The translations under genes were made by a program, and so were the position numbers. 35,335 nucleotides of DNA from contig JADFYG010000003.1 in assembly GCA_015233155.1 (NCBI GenBank), forward strand, positions 127,267-162,601, read 5' to 3'. This stretch comes from Candidatus Rifleibacteriota bacterium. Lineage in GTDB: Bacteria > Muiribacteriota > Ozemobacteria > Ozemobacterales > Ozemobacteraceae. The notes under the pieces were generated by a model. The model did no database searches, was not told where the DNA came from, and worked only from the letters and a program-made list of their open reading frames with translations. Of the stretch, positions 1 to 7,077 are shown piece after piece; positions within the stretch are counted from its first letter, which is position 1, and each line of letters opens with the position of its first letter.

Positions 1-187
1 CCCACCCCTTTTTCATCTAGTCATCGCCAAGCTCACTATGGGCTTCCGCGAAGCTGGCATCACGGACAATCGCCGTTTCCATTTCAGTGATGGCATCGTC
101 GAGTTTTCCGCGAATATCAAACGACAAGCCGCGATCGAAATGCTGATTTGCCAAATCCCGTTCTTCGATCGTGACTGAAGATATCAT
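1..187 (-). pseudogene. TPR-repeat protein, 5' part, interrupted by an in-frame TAG
   Basis: An ATG at 187 follows a good ribosome binding site (CCGGAGG, about 10 bases upstream). It opens a 56-codon frame ending in TAG at 17-19. Residues 12-54 read as a tetratricopeptide repeat: a first helix around ANQHFDRGLSFDIRGKL, a second around DDAITEMETAIV, then the typical ASFAEAHSELGD that begins the next repeat. TAG sits where TPRs usually carry Tyr (LGD-x-Y), and the same frame continues beyond it as MKKGW to the window edge, which is also TPR-like. This suggests a longer TPR protein broken by a single-base change (TAC or TAT to TAG), a sequencing error, or read-through. TPR proteins are protein-protein interaction scaffolds; the partner is unknown. 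The rest of the gene lies outside the window. Confidence 0.55.
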
Positions 188-482
188 TTGTTAGTAACCT
201 CCGGGGATTGTACATGAAAAGACTGACGGAACATTCGCCGCGACATACATAGCACACGGGTATGAAAAATGCAAGGTTTCAACAAAATATTTTTTATATA
301 TTTTCAATAATTTGGGGTGAACCAATGATTTAGTAGTTGTAGAGATTTCTCCCTTCGTTCGAAATGACAGTAAAATTTGTCATTCCGAACGAATGTGAGG
401 AATCTCGCTTTGTGTAAAGAGATGCTCGTCCCACCTTTTACTGAGATGTTACTATTTTTTTTTGAAAATTATGTGGCGGGTA
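188..482. other. Intergenic region between flgI and the TPR gene
   Basis: No credible coding frame is seen in this 295-base stretch. It holds the 342-406 palindrome and an A/T-rich tract around 285-305. On the minus strand a weak promoter-like pair is visible (TTGCAT, 17 bases, TATGTA) ahead of the TPR gene, but the -10 element matches poorly. No rho-independent terminator with a T-tract is visible downstream of flgI. Confidence 0.5.
342..406. repeat. 65-bp imperfect palindromic repeat element
   Basis: The left arm (342-369) begins GAGATTTCTCCCTTCGTTCG and ends AATGACA. The right arm (378-406) is its reverse complement apart from a few mismatches (GAGATTCCTCACATTCGTTC ... GAATGACA read on the minus strand). 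The loop is about 8 bases. Such an element can fold as a long hairpin in RNA or cruciform DNA. Its shape and intergenic site resemble REP- or MITE-like elements. I recall very similar GAGATTCCTC ... TTCGGAATGACA units as multicopy in many environmental genomes, but only one copy is in this window. It could also serve as a 3'-end hairpin for the flg transcript. Confidence 0.7.
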
Positions 483-1592
483 TTACATGATTTTCAATTC
501 ACCGTGCAAGGCTCCCGCGGCATCCACAGCTTGAAAGATGGAAATGAGATCCTTGGGAGTCGCGCCGACTGCGTTCAATGCTTTCACAAGGTCATCAACC
601 GTGGTTTCTCCGCTCAGATTTATCAGGCTTCCCTGGGTTGGTGTTGCTGCTCCGGCACCGGCACCACCTTTCTTCTGTGTGGCTGCCGCACCTGGAGCCG
701 GTGCAACGTCGATCCGAAGGCCACCCTGTGAAATAGTGACGGGACTGATACGCACTTTACTTCCTACTATGACTGTTCCTGTGCGTTCATTGATTACTAC
801 GCGATTAGGATCCTCGACCAACAGGGTAAGATCTTCAATCGATGCGGCGAAGGTCACTGGGTCATCACGAAACGATCTTGGAATAGTGACCTTGACGCTT
901 CCCGGCTCATCGATGTGTGCCCAGGTGTCACCATATTTTCGATCGACGGCCTCCTTGACTCGACGAGACATCGTCAGATCCTTGCGCTCAAGCATGAGAT
1001 AAAAGGAGCCATCACTTCCGAATTTTTCACCGACTTCACGTTCCAGAATAGCACCCTTTGGCACTCTTGCAACCGTGAGATGACTTTTTATGGCACCGCC
1101 GGCGCCGCCACCAGTTGCACCGCCCGCCGGGCCAACGCCGCCTATGGACACTGCTCCCTGCGACACCGCATAAACTTGTCCATCCCCGCCCTTGAGCAGC
1201 ACAGGCAAAAGCACTCCGCCCTGCAGCGAACTGCTGTCTCCAATCGAAGAAACGGTGACGTCGAAGCTTTCCCCCATCTTGCCGAACGGTGGCAGCATCG
1301 CCGTTACTACTACCGCTGCACAGTTCTTGCTTTGGACCATGCTCTTGTCAACTTCCATGCCCATATTTTGAAGCATACCGCGTACCATTTCTATGCTCAT
1401 CAGGGTCTTGTCGCCTGTACCGCCAAGTCCTGTCACCAGACCGTATCCGATCAGCTGGTATTCACGCATTCCGCTCATATGTGCAATGTCCTTGATGCGC
1501 ACCTGTGCCTGGGCCATAACGGGAGAAGCATTAACGATCAGCAGGAATGAGGTAAAAGCAATGAGCAGGGAAACGACCTGGAGTTTTCGCAT
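483..1592 (-). CDS. flgI: Flagellar P-ring protein FlgI
   Basis: FlgI forms the P ring, the bushing around the rod in the peptidoglycan layer, in the periplasm. The 369-residue product is the usual length. It has a signal peptide (residues 1 to about 27, ending PVMA). The family core follows: RIKDIAHMSGMREYQLIGYG, GLGGTGD, the region around SIGDSSSLQGGVLLPVLLKG, and the C-terminal SGETTVDDLVKALNAVGATP. Two low-complexity stretches are unusual: a Gly/Ala loop at about 151-167, and an Ala/Gly/Lys-rich stretch at about 296-320 that replaces a normally short linker. It is the last gene of the flgF-G-A-H-I run, 24 bases after flgH. The identity is very secure. Confidence 0.97.
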   Translation of the reverse strand: MRKLQVVSLLIAFTSFLLIVNASPVMAQAQVRIKDIAHMSGMREYQLIGYGLVTGLGGTGDKTLMSIEMVRGMLQNMGMEVDKSMVQSKNCAAVVVTAMLPPFGKMGESFDVTVSSIGDSSSLQGGVLLPVLLKGGDGQVYAVSQGAVSIGGVGPAGGATGGGAGGAIKSHLTVARVPKGAILEREVGEKFGSDGSFYLMLERKDLTMSRRVKEAVDRKYGDTWAHIDEPGSVKVTIPRSFRDDPVTFAASIEDLTLLVEDPNRVVINERTGTVIVGSKVRISPVTISQGGLRIDVAPAPGAAATQKKGGAGAGAATPTQGSLINLSGETTVDDLVKALNAVGATPKDLISIFQAVDAAGALHGELKIM

Positions 1593-1616
1593 TAGCTGTA
1601 TGTCATCCTTTTTTTA

Positions 1617-2210
1617 TCAGAACAGGAAATTGGAGATTTTGGTCATAAGACCGGGGCGTTGAGTGCTTCCGACGGAGCCCTTACCCTCATATTTTATTTC
1701 TGCATCAGCCAGCAGTTTGGATGCAACTGAATTGTTTGCGTCTATGTCCTTGGGCCGGACAACTCCCCGAATCTTCATGAGTTGCGTCTCTTTATTAACA
1801 CGAATATTTCGCGAGCCCTCTATGAGAAGATTGCCATTCGACATAATCTCTACAACCTTCGCGGTCACTGTTCCGTCCAATTTTCCTGAACGTGTTGTAG
1901 TCCCATTTCCGGTTCTGGTATTTGTAACCTGGTTTTTGCCCGTGAATCGATCTACTACCTTGCTGAAAAAGGGAATCGAGGGGCTAGTCTTAACTTCGAC
2001 GGATGCGTTGGCGTTGGTATCCGTAGTTGCCGCCTGTTGTGCAGTCGATGATTCGGACACGGTAACCGTAACGATGTCGCCCACTTTGAACTCGTGCCCC
2101 CCCTGGAGAGAATACAAATCCCGTCCGTTGAGCCACAGAGAAGCTCCAAAACCCGGGGCAGCGAAATTCACAAACAGCACCAGGACAAGAATAACGCTTT
2201 TAATGTTCAT
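1617..2210 (-). CDS. flgH: Flagellar L-ring protein FlgH, apparently without a lipobox
   Basis: FlgH forms the outer-membrane L ring around the flagellar rod. The start at 2210 is preferred. It follows AGGTGG about 6 bases upstream and gives a normal export signal (MNIKSVILVLVLFVNFAAPG), whereas the frame extends 35 unconvincing codons further upstream. The 197-residue product carries family features: SLWLNGRDLYSLQGGHEFKV at the mature N-terminus, GDIVTVTVSES, the LDGTVTAKVVEIMSNGNLLI segment, and IRGVVRPKDID. The start lies inside the end of flgA (11-base overlap), so translation is probably coupled. FlgH is normally a lipoprotein. Here no Cys follows the signal, and cleavage would be at about GFGA/SLW by signal peptidase I. 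Confidence 0.95.
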   Translation of the reverse strand: MNIKSVILVLVLFVNFAAPGFGASLWLNGRDLYSLQGGHEFKVGDIVTVTVSESSTAQQAATTDTNANASVEVKTSPSIPFFSKVVDRFTGKNQVTNTRTGNGTTTRSGKLDGTVTAKVVEIMSNGNLLIEGSRNIRVNKETQLMKIRGVVRPKDIDANNSVASKLLADAEIKYEGKGSVGSTQRPGLMTKISNFLF

Positions 2211-3417
2211 CAAATTCCACCTGTCCTTTTGCAACCACGCGGCCGCGTATCGAACGTTGATTCTGAAGATTAACCAGCCGGATAGGCGTTCCAGCTGCGC
2301 CGCCATCAAGAGCACGAGCCGGAACCGTAAGGTTCAGCCCTCCGCTTTTCACCATGAAATCCACATGCTCGCCGGGTTTTACCAGCCAGTTTGTATCGGC
2401 AGCAGTTTTCCCTGAGTTCATACGAACCGGCAGGTCTTCGGTCTCTCCTGGAATGACGGCCCCAATGTTGGCCGGGGCAGGTTCATTCGCTGCAATTACT
2501 CCATTTGTGTCCATGTCTGCATCGGCCGACTCAGAAATTTTCTTCGTTCTTCTCACCGCGTGCATTGTTGGCTGGCGTTCCCTGGAAACAAAGGCTGCCG
2601 CATCAAGTTCGCGATCATGAGTGGGTATAGCACCGATGTCGGTAAGATCGACAACTCGCAGCAGGCTTCCAGGCGACTTGTACATGGAGCTGGCACGACC
2701 AACGACCTCATCGAACGATGCCGGAACCTGAGCACTGGCAGTCCGGATGCGGACTACTTCTTTTGTAATATCACCTGGCGTGATAGCCGCACCTTTTTTG
2801 ATCAAACGCTTAACCCGCGCGGCGGCAATTTCGCGCCACACTTCCACCTGCATGATCTGGTGAGCTTTTCCGCCTTCACACTCGGCTTCGAAGGAAAACA
2901 GAACCATGCCGAGCGGATTCTCCGACATGGGGGACACCTTCCATGAAATCAACGCCCCTGGCAAAACCACATTACGTGGCAATCTGGAGGAATCAATGTG
3001 AATTTGTCCTTGCGAGCCGGCCGGAGCGCGTTCTTTCACGACCTCTTCGATGCGTGTTGCCACTTCGCTCCCGGAAAGCAGGTCGCCACGCCGCCGTATC
3101 TGTACCCGTTGAGGAAGATCGAAAAGAGATGCAAGCGAACCGAGTCTTTTAGCCAGTTCAGCGCCGTCGACGGTCATTTCTCCGAGAGGCTGATTGATTG
3201 TTCCCAGCGGAATCTTAGTCAAGGTCTCTCTCATAGAAGGCGAGACCTGAGTGGAAATAATCTGCGAGACATCGATTCTTGCCTGATCAACAAGAACTGC
3301 CGGCTTAATGGCGACCTTCCCCGATTCCACCAGAGCAAATGCGCTGGAAATCGGCAACAACAGTGCGCCGCCGAAAATCATCGCGGCACAGCGGGTAAGT
3401 AATGGGCTGTTAGTCAT
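2200..3417 (-). CDS. flgA: FlgA, P-ring assembly chaperone with a large insert
   Basis: FlgA is the periplasmic chaperone that helps FlgI assemble into the P ring. The 405-residue product has a signal peptide (1 to about 29), an extra N-terminal region, and a SAF-like domain starting near residue 200 (VKRLIKKGAAITPGDI, then VVGRASSMYKSPGSLLR). The characteristic C-terminus follows at 344-402: VKPGEHVDFMVKSGGLNLTV, then ARALDGGAAGTPIRLVN. Between the two halves lies an acidic, Ala/Glu-rich insert of about 80 residues (262-343) with no recognisable fold. The protein is well over the roughly 220 residues of the enterobacterial version. It is 47 bases after flgG and overlaps flgH by 11 bases. Confidence 0.93.
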   Translation of the reverse strand: MTNSPLLTRCAAMIFGGALLLPISSAFALVESGKVAIKPAVLVDQARIDVSQIISTQVSPSMRETLTKIPLGTINQPLGEMTVDGAELAKRLGSLASLFDLPQRVQIRRRGDLLSGSEVATRIEEVVKERAPAGSQGQIHIDSSRLPRNVVLPGALISWKVSPMSENPLGMVLFSFEAECEGGKAHQIMQVEVWREIAAARVKRLIKKGAAITPGDITKEVVRIRTASAQVPASFDEVVGRASSMYKSPGSLLRVVDLTDIGAIPTHDRELDAAAFVSRERQPTMHAVRRTKKISESADADMDTNGVIAANEPAPANIGAVIPGETEDLPVRMNSGKTAADTNWLVKPGEHVDFMVKSGGLNLTVPARALDGGAAGTPIRLVNLQNQRSIRGRVVAKGQVEFDEH

Positions 3418-3464
3418 GTAGAAGGCTCCGGATACGGTTTTTTCAGTGAAATCAGCGCTCAGAT

Positions 3465-4253
3465 CTAGCGGCGCAGGTTGTTGGCCATCTGAAGCATGGA
3501 ATCCGCGGTCTGAATGGTCTTGGAATTTGCTTCGTATGCGCGTTGTGCGACGATCATGTTGACCATTTCCTCGACCACCTTCACGTTGGACATTTCGATA
3601 AATCCTTGTTGGAGCTCTCCCAGTTCCTGGGTTCCCGGGACACCTACGATCGGATCTCCGGAACTGCCGCTTGGAATGAGCAGATTGCGGCCGATTGCCT
3701 TGAGGCCGGCCGGGTTAACAAAATCGGCCGTTTCTATTTGTCCTATGACCTGAAGGTCCACCTGATTTGGCATCTTCACAGCCAGGACGCCCGAAGGAGT
3801 GATATTTATGCCGATAGCGTTCTGGGGAATGGTCATTGAGGGAATAATATTGTAGCCGTCCGACGTGACGACCTGCCCAGTGGATGTGAGTTTCCAAGCG
3901 CCGTCGCGAGTATATGCGATATCGCCATTCGGCATCTGGACCTGAAAGAAGCCTTTATCCTGTATTACGACGTCGAGAGGATTGTCCGTTTGCTGAAGCT
4001 CTCCCTCGGAGAAAACTTTCTGGGTAGCGACAGCGCGAACGCCGTGACCGAGCTGAATTCCGACCGGATAATTGTTTCCGGTCGAAACCGGCGCGCCAGG
4101 CTCCTTCGTGGTTTGGTAAATCAGATCCTGGAAGTCGACTCGATTCTTCTTGAACCCTGTGGTGGTTACGTTGGACAGGTTGTTTGAGAGGACGTCGATA
4201 TTGAGTTCCTGTGCTTTCATGCCTGTTGTAGCGGAATACAAACATCGCATCAT
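3465..4253 (-). CDS. flgG: Flagellar distal rod protein FlgG
   Basis: FlgG is the distal rod subunit that crosses the P and L rings. The 262-residue product is the standard length. The N-terminal rod/hook signature reads LYSATTGMKAQELNIDVLSN followed by NLSNVTTTGFKKNRVDFQDL. The middle has DNPLDVVIQDKGFFQVQMPN and YTRDGAWKLTSTGQVVTSDG. The C-terminal helix reads SNVKVVEEMVNMIVAQRAYE then ANSKTIQTADSMLQ, typical of FlgG rather than FlgF. A start at 4253 follows GGGAGG by about 9 bases; a second ATG is the next codon. It lies 28 bases after flgF in the same transcript. Confidence 0.97.
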   Translation of the reverse strand: MMRCLYSATTGMKAQELNIDVLSNNLSNVTTTGFKKNRVDFQDLIYQTTKEPGAPVSTGNNYPVGIQLGHGVRAVATQKVFSEGELQQTDNPLDVVIQDKGFFQVQMPNGDIAYTRDGAWKLTSTGQVVTSDGYNIIPSMTIPQNAIGINITPSGVLAVKMPNQVDLQVIGQIETADFVNPAGLKAIGRNLLIPSGSSGDPIVGVPGTQELGELQQGFIEMSNVKVVEEMVNMIVAQRAYEANSKTIQTADSMLQMANNLRR

Positions 4254-4281
4254 AGCTGGGTACCTCCCGTTCGGTTAAAAA

Positions 4282-5121
4282 TCATCGGCGGCTGGCTCCG
4301 ACAGAATTTACCGCCTTGTCGAGCAGGGAATCGTGGGACTGGATGACTTTGCTGTTGGCTTCGTAGGCCCGTGAAACCTCGATCATTTTGACCATTTCCT
4401 CGACGAGACTGAAGTTTGGTTTTTCTACATACCCTTGTTTTACCTTACCCTCTGAACGCTGGACTTCGCCGTATGATCGCACAAACGCATTGCTTCCCTC
4501 CTTGCGGAAAGCCTTGCGATCCGCGGCTTGACCGCGCAGCAGACGAAAACGCGGGACCCCGTTGACCATAACGCGGCCTTCCGTGTCAATCAGCACCTGA
4601 TCACGATCTGAAACCTGGACGCGAACGAATTCCTGGGTTTGCTTGCCATTCCCGTCGATCAGCGGCCCACTGGATGCCTCGACAGGCTCCGCCTCGGCCA
4701 TGACGTAGTCGCCATTCATATTTGTAAGACAGCCGTCCTGATTCAGGTTAAAAACGCCGTCACGACTGAAGCGTATACCGTTTTGTGTTTGAACGAGAAA
4801 GAAGGCCTTAGGGTTTTCGAGAGCGCAATCCAGCTTGTTGTCGGTATATTCGAATTTCCCTACGCTGAAATCGGTAAAAGACTCGTCAAGAATGACTCCT
4901 GTGCCAACCTTACCAATTTTGGGGTATTTGACCATCGGGCGTGGTGGATAAATCTGACCGTCGTTAACCTTTCGTAACATCATCGTGGGAAGTTCCTTGA
5001 AAATTCCCTGATCACGCTTGAAACCAGGTGTGTCGACGTTAGCGAGATTGTTGCCGATCATATCCATGCGAATGTTCTCGCACAGCATTGATGAACTGGA
5101 GGTGTATAAGCCGCGGATCAT
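4282..5121 (-). CDS. flgF: Flagellar basal-body rod protein, FlgF/FlhO type
   Basis: This is a proximal-rod subunit of the FlgF family, exported through the flagellar type III apparatus, so no Sec signal is expected or seen. The N-terminus MIRGLYTSSSSMLCENIRMD, then NNLANVDTPGFKRDQGIFKE, is the flagellar rod/hook motif. The C-terminal helix (SLVEEMVKMIEVSRAYEANS) is the matching C-terminal motif. It is clearly paralogous to the next gene, flgG, but has lower conservation and a 279-residue length that fit FlgF. The ATG overlaps the TGA of the upstream DUF501 gene (ATGA), implying coupled translation. In lineages that name this subunit FlhO the same gene order occurs. Confidence 0.92.
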   Translation of the reverse strand: MIRGLYTSSSSMLCENIRMDMIGNNLANVDTPGFKRDQGIFKELPTMMLRKVNDGQIYPPRPMVKYPKIGKVGTGVILDESFTDFSVGKFEYTDNKLDCALENPKAFFLVQTQNGIRFSRDGVFNLNQDGCLTNMNGDYVMAEAEPVEASSGPLIDGNGKQTQEFVRVQVSDRDQVLIDTEGRVMVNGVPRFRLLRGQAADRKAFRKEGSNAFVRSYGEVQRSEGKVKQGYVEKPNFSLVEEMVKMIEVSRAYEANSKVIQSHDSLLDKAVNSVGASRR

Positions 5122-5735
5122 GACTGATCGACATCCTTTCCGGGGGTAAGAGAATCGGAGGAAACATCAGAAACATCGGTAGATGCGGAGGCTAGGAGAG
5201 TGGCTGTCTCGTCACAAGGAATTCCGAGACTACAAACACCGGTGCGATTCAGGATCTCTTCTCCAATTGGATTACTTCCAAAAGCAATAAACTGAGCGAC
5301 GTGTGCATGCAGACATTTGACTCCAAAAATATGACGGCTTCCCGCAATATTTGTTTCGCGTAATACACGCTCCACACTGGCTTCCAGGCCTTCAGGCACG
5401 AGTTCGCGCGCAAGCTGCAGACGCCGTTCGGCGAGGCTGCGTTGACCTTCTATGAACCGCATCTGAAAAATTTTGTCTTCCTGAAGGCGCTTCTGCATGA
5501 CCGTGATTTCGTGTTCTCCTTCGAGCTGCGAAACCAGCTTTTTCAGGCGAGGGCAAATCAGCCACAAAAAAGTTGGAAACGGCTTCCATCGATTGTCTTC
5601 CCATACAACCGGATTTGCTCTCAGCACCTGAGGCGTTCCGTCAGGGCAACGTGTGGCGATTTCGAACGGCACCCGGGGCGAACGCCCCAGCAACCGCTCC
5701 ACTGTCAAGCGCTCGGTCTGCGTCGAAAACGTCAT
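5118..5735 (-). CDS. DUF501-family protein, first gene of the flagellar run
   Basis: The 205-residue product matches my recollection of the DUF501 family, whose biochemical function is unknown. Visible landmarks are RCPDGTPQVLRANPVVWEDN near residues 29-48, FPTFLWLICPRLKKLVSQLE, a central helical charged stretch, and the hallmark GVKCLHAHVAQFIAFGSNPI followed by GEEIL. Three conserved Cys (RCP, ICP, VKC) could bind a metal, which is inference. The start at 5735 is chosen because GGGAAGG lies 7 bases before it; the frame is open 48 codons further upstream without a better site. The TGA overlaps the flgF ATG by 4 bases. A tail of about 40 residues is Ser/Thr/Asp-rich and looks disordered. Confidence 0.85.
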   Translation of the reverse strand: MTFSTQTERLTVERLLGRSPRVPFEIATRCPDGTPQVLRANPVVWEDNRWKPFPTFLWLICPRLKKLVSQLEGEHEITVMQKRLQEDKIFQMRFIEGQRSLAERRLQLARELVPEGLEASVERVLRETNIAGSRHIFGVKCLHAHVAQFIAFGSNPIGEEILNRTGVCSLGIPCDETATLLASASTDVSDVSSDSLTPGKDVDQS

Positions 5736-5880
5736 TTGTGTGCCTTCCCTAGATAACCTATCGACATTTCCGGAAGTTTTAATGAGATTCTTTTCCATAG
5801 GATTGAATCTTGCGACCTGCTGTGCGATGATCAGACATGCACCAAATTGGAAAAAGAGGACAGGCAGGAGCATATCCATA

Positions 5881-7059
5881 ATGGGAACTCTGCGCCGATT
5901 GACGGCTGGTGAATCGCATGGAAAAGCCCTGGTAGGAATTCTCGAAGGGCTGCCGCGCGGAGTGCCATTGCTGGAAAGCGATTTTTCCAGTCTGATGCGA
6001 CTTCGCTGGGCTGGCTACGGGCGATCGCCACGTGGAAGGATTGAAAACGATGATGTGGAAATATTGTCCGGGGTGCGTTTTGGCATAACCCTGGGCAGCC
6101 CTCTCTCCCTTCTGATTCCCAACAAGGATTACGCGGCCTGGACACAGGCGATGGCTGCGGCAGGCCCCCCCCCGGAAAAAAAGACAGCGCGGCGCCTGAC
6201 AGTTCCCGCTCCTGGCCATGCCGATCTTGCCGGTGCAATGAAATATGACACACGCGATCTGCGCGATATTCGCGAGCGCGCCTCGGCCCGGGAGACAGCT
6301 ATGCAGGTCGCGCTCTCTGTCCCAGTTCGCAACATGCTGACCGGTCTGGGAATCGAATCACTCGCTTTTGTTACTCAACTCGGAGACATACCGGCAAAGA
6401 TTCCGGCAAATGAAGATATTGCGCGCCTGAGAAAAGCCGTCCGGAAGACAGGCGATGAGTTTCTGACTCCTGATATGCGCGTTACGAAAGACTGGCATAA
6501 GGCAGTCGATAAGGCCCGTGAAGATGGCGATACGCTCGGTGGAGCGGTAGAGGTTCATTTCAGTGGAGTAATTGCAGGACTGGGAAGTCATGTGCAGGCT
6601 GACCGTCGCATCGATGGGAGAATTGCCGCCGCGCTGATGGCTATTCCGGCTGTAAGAGCGGTTGAAATCGGAGCCGGTATAATGCAGAGCCGTCTGACCG
6701 GTCGGCATGCGCATGATGCAATCACAGTGCGCAATGGAAAGTTGAGCAGAATTACCAATCTTGCCGGCGGAATTGAAGGTGGTATGACCAATGGAGAACC
6801 CATTGTAGTAAGGGCATACATGAAGCCGCCGCCATCGGTGGAAGGCCTTCCTTCAGTAGATATAGAAAACAGACAAACTCTTCTGACTAAACCCGAACGC
6901 TCCGATACCGTCGCCGTGGCTGCGCTCGCGGTCATTGCCGAATCAGTGGTTGCTTTCGAACTGGCTTCGGCTTATCTGGAAACCTTTGGCGGCGACACCC
7001 TGGATGACCTTCGCGCAACCATCAAGCGCATTCACAAGCGCCACGCCGGGTTTTTCTGA
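5881..7059 (+). CDS. aroC: Chorismate synthase
   Basis: This is the last common step of aromatic amino-acid synthesis: EPSP to chorismate, needing reduced FMN, in the cytoplasm. The start at 5881 gives MGTLRRLTAGESHGKALVGI, the family N-terminus with the GESHG motif, about 10 bases after GGAG. The frame is open upstream, but that part has no homology to the family. Other landmarks are SPRGRIENDDVEILSGVRFG, PAPGHADLAGAMKY, RERASARETA, HFSGVIAGLGSHVQ, AGGIEGGMTNGEPI and the C-terminal RSDTVAVAALAVIAESVVAF. At 392 residues it is full length. It is the only plus-strand gene in the left 31 kb, divergent from the DUF501-flg run and convergent with the nucleotidase gene 18 bases away. Confidence 0.97.
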   Translation: MGTLRRLTAGESHGKALVGILEGLPRGVPLLESDFSSLMRLRWAGYGRSPRGRIENDDVEILSGVRFGITLGSPLSLLIPNKDYAAWTQAMAAAGPPPEKKTARRLTVPAPGHADLAGAMKYDTRDLRDIRERASARETAMQVALSVPVRNMLTGLGIESLAFVTQLGDIPAKIPANEDIARLRKAVRKTGDEFLTPDMRVTKDWHKAVDKAREDGDTLGGAVEVHFSGVIAGLGSHVQADRRIDGRIAAALMAIPAVRAVEIGAGIMQSRLTGRHAHDAITVRNGKLSRITNLAGGIEGGMTNGEPIVVRAYMKPPPSVEGLPSVDIENRQTLLTKPERSDTVAVAALAVIAESVVAFELASAYLETFGGDTLDDLRATIKRIHKRHAGFF

Positions 7060-7077
7060 ATATATCTCCCGCGTTTT

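Noticed and set aside
5736..5775. Sigma-28-like element (TAAA ... GTCGATAG) before the DUF501-flg run
   Set aside because: The -10 matches 6 of 8, but TAAA is only 12 bases away instead of about 15, so the pair does not fit a flagellar sigma promoter.
5653..5880. N-terminal extension of chorismate synthase
   Set aside because: The frame is open, but these residues have no family similarity and overlap the DUF501 gene on the other strand. The family N-terminus starts at 5881.
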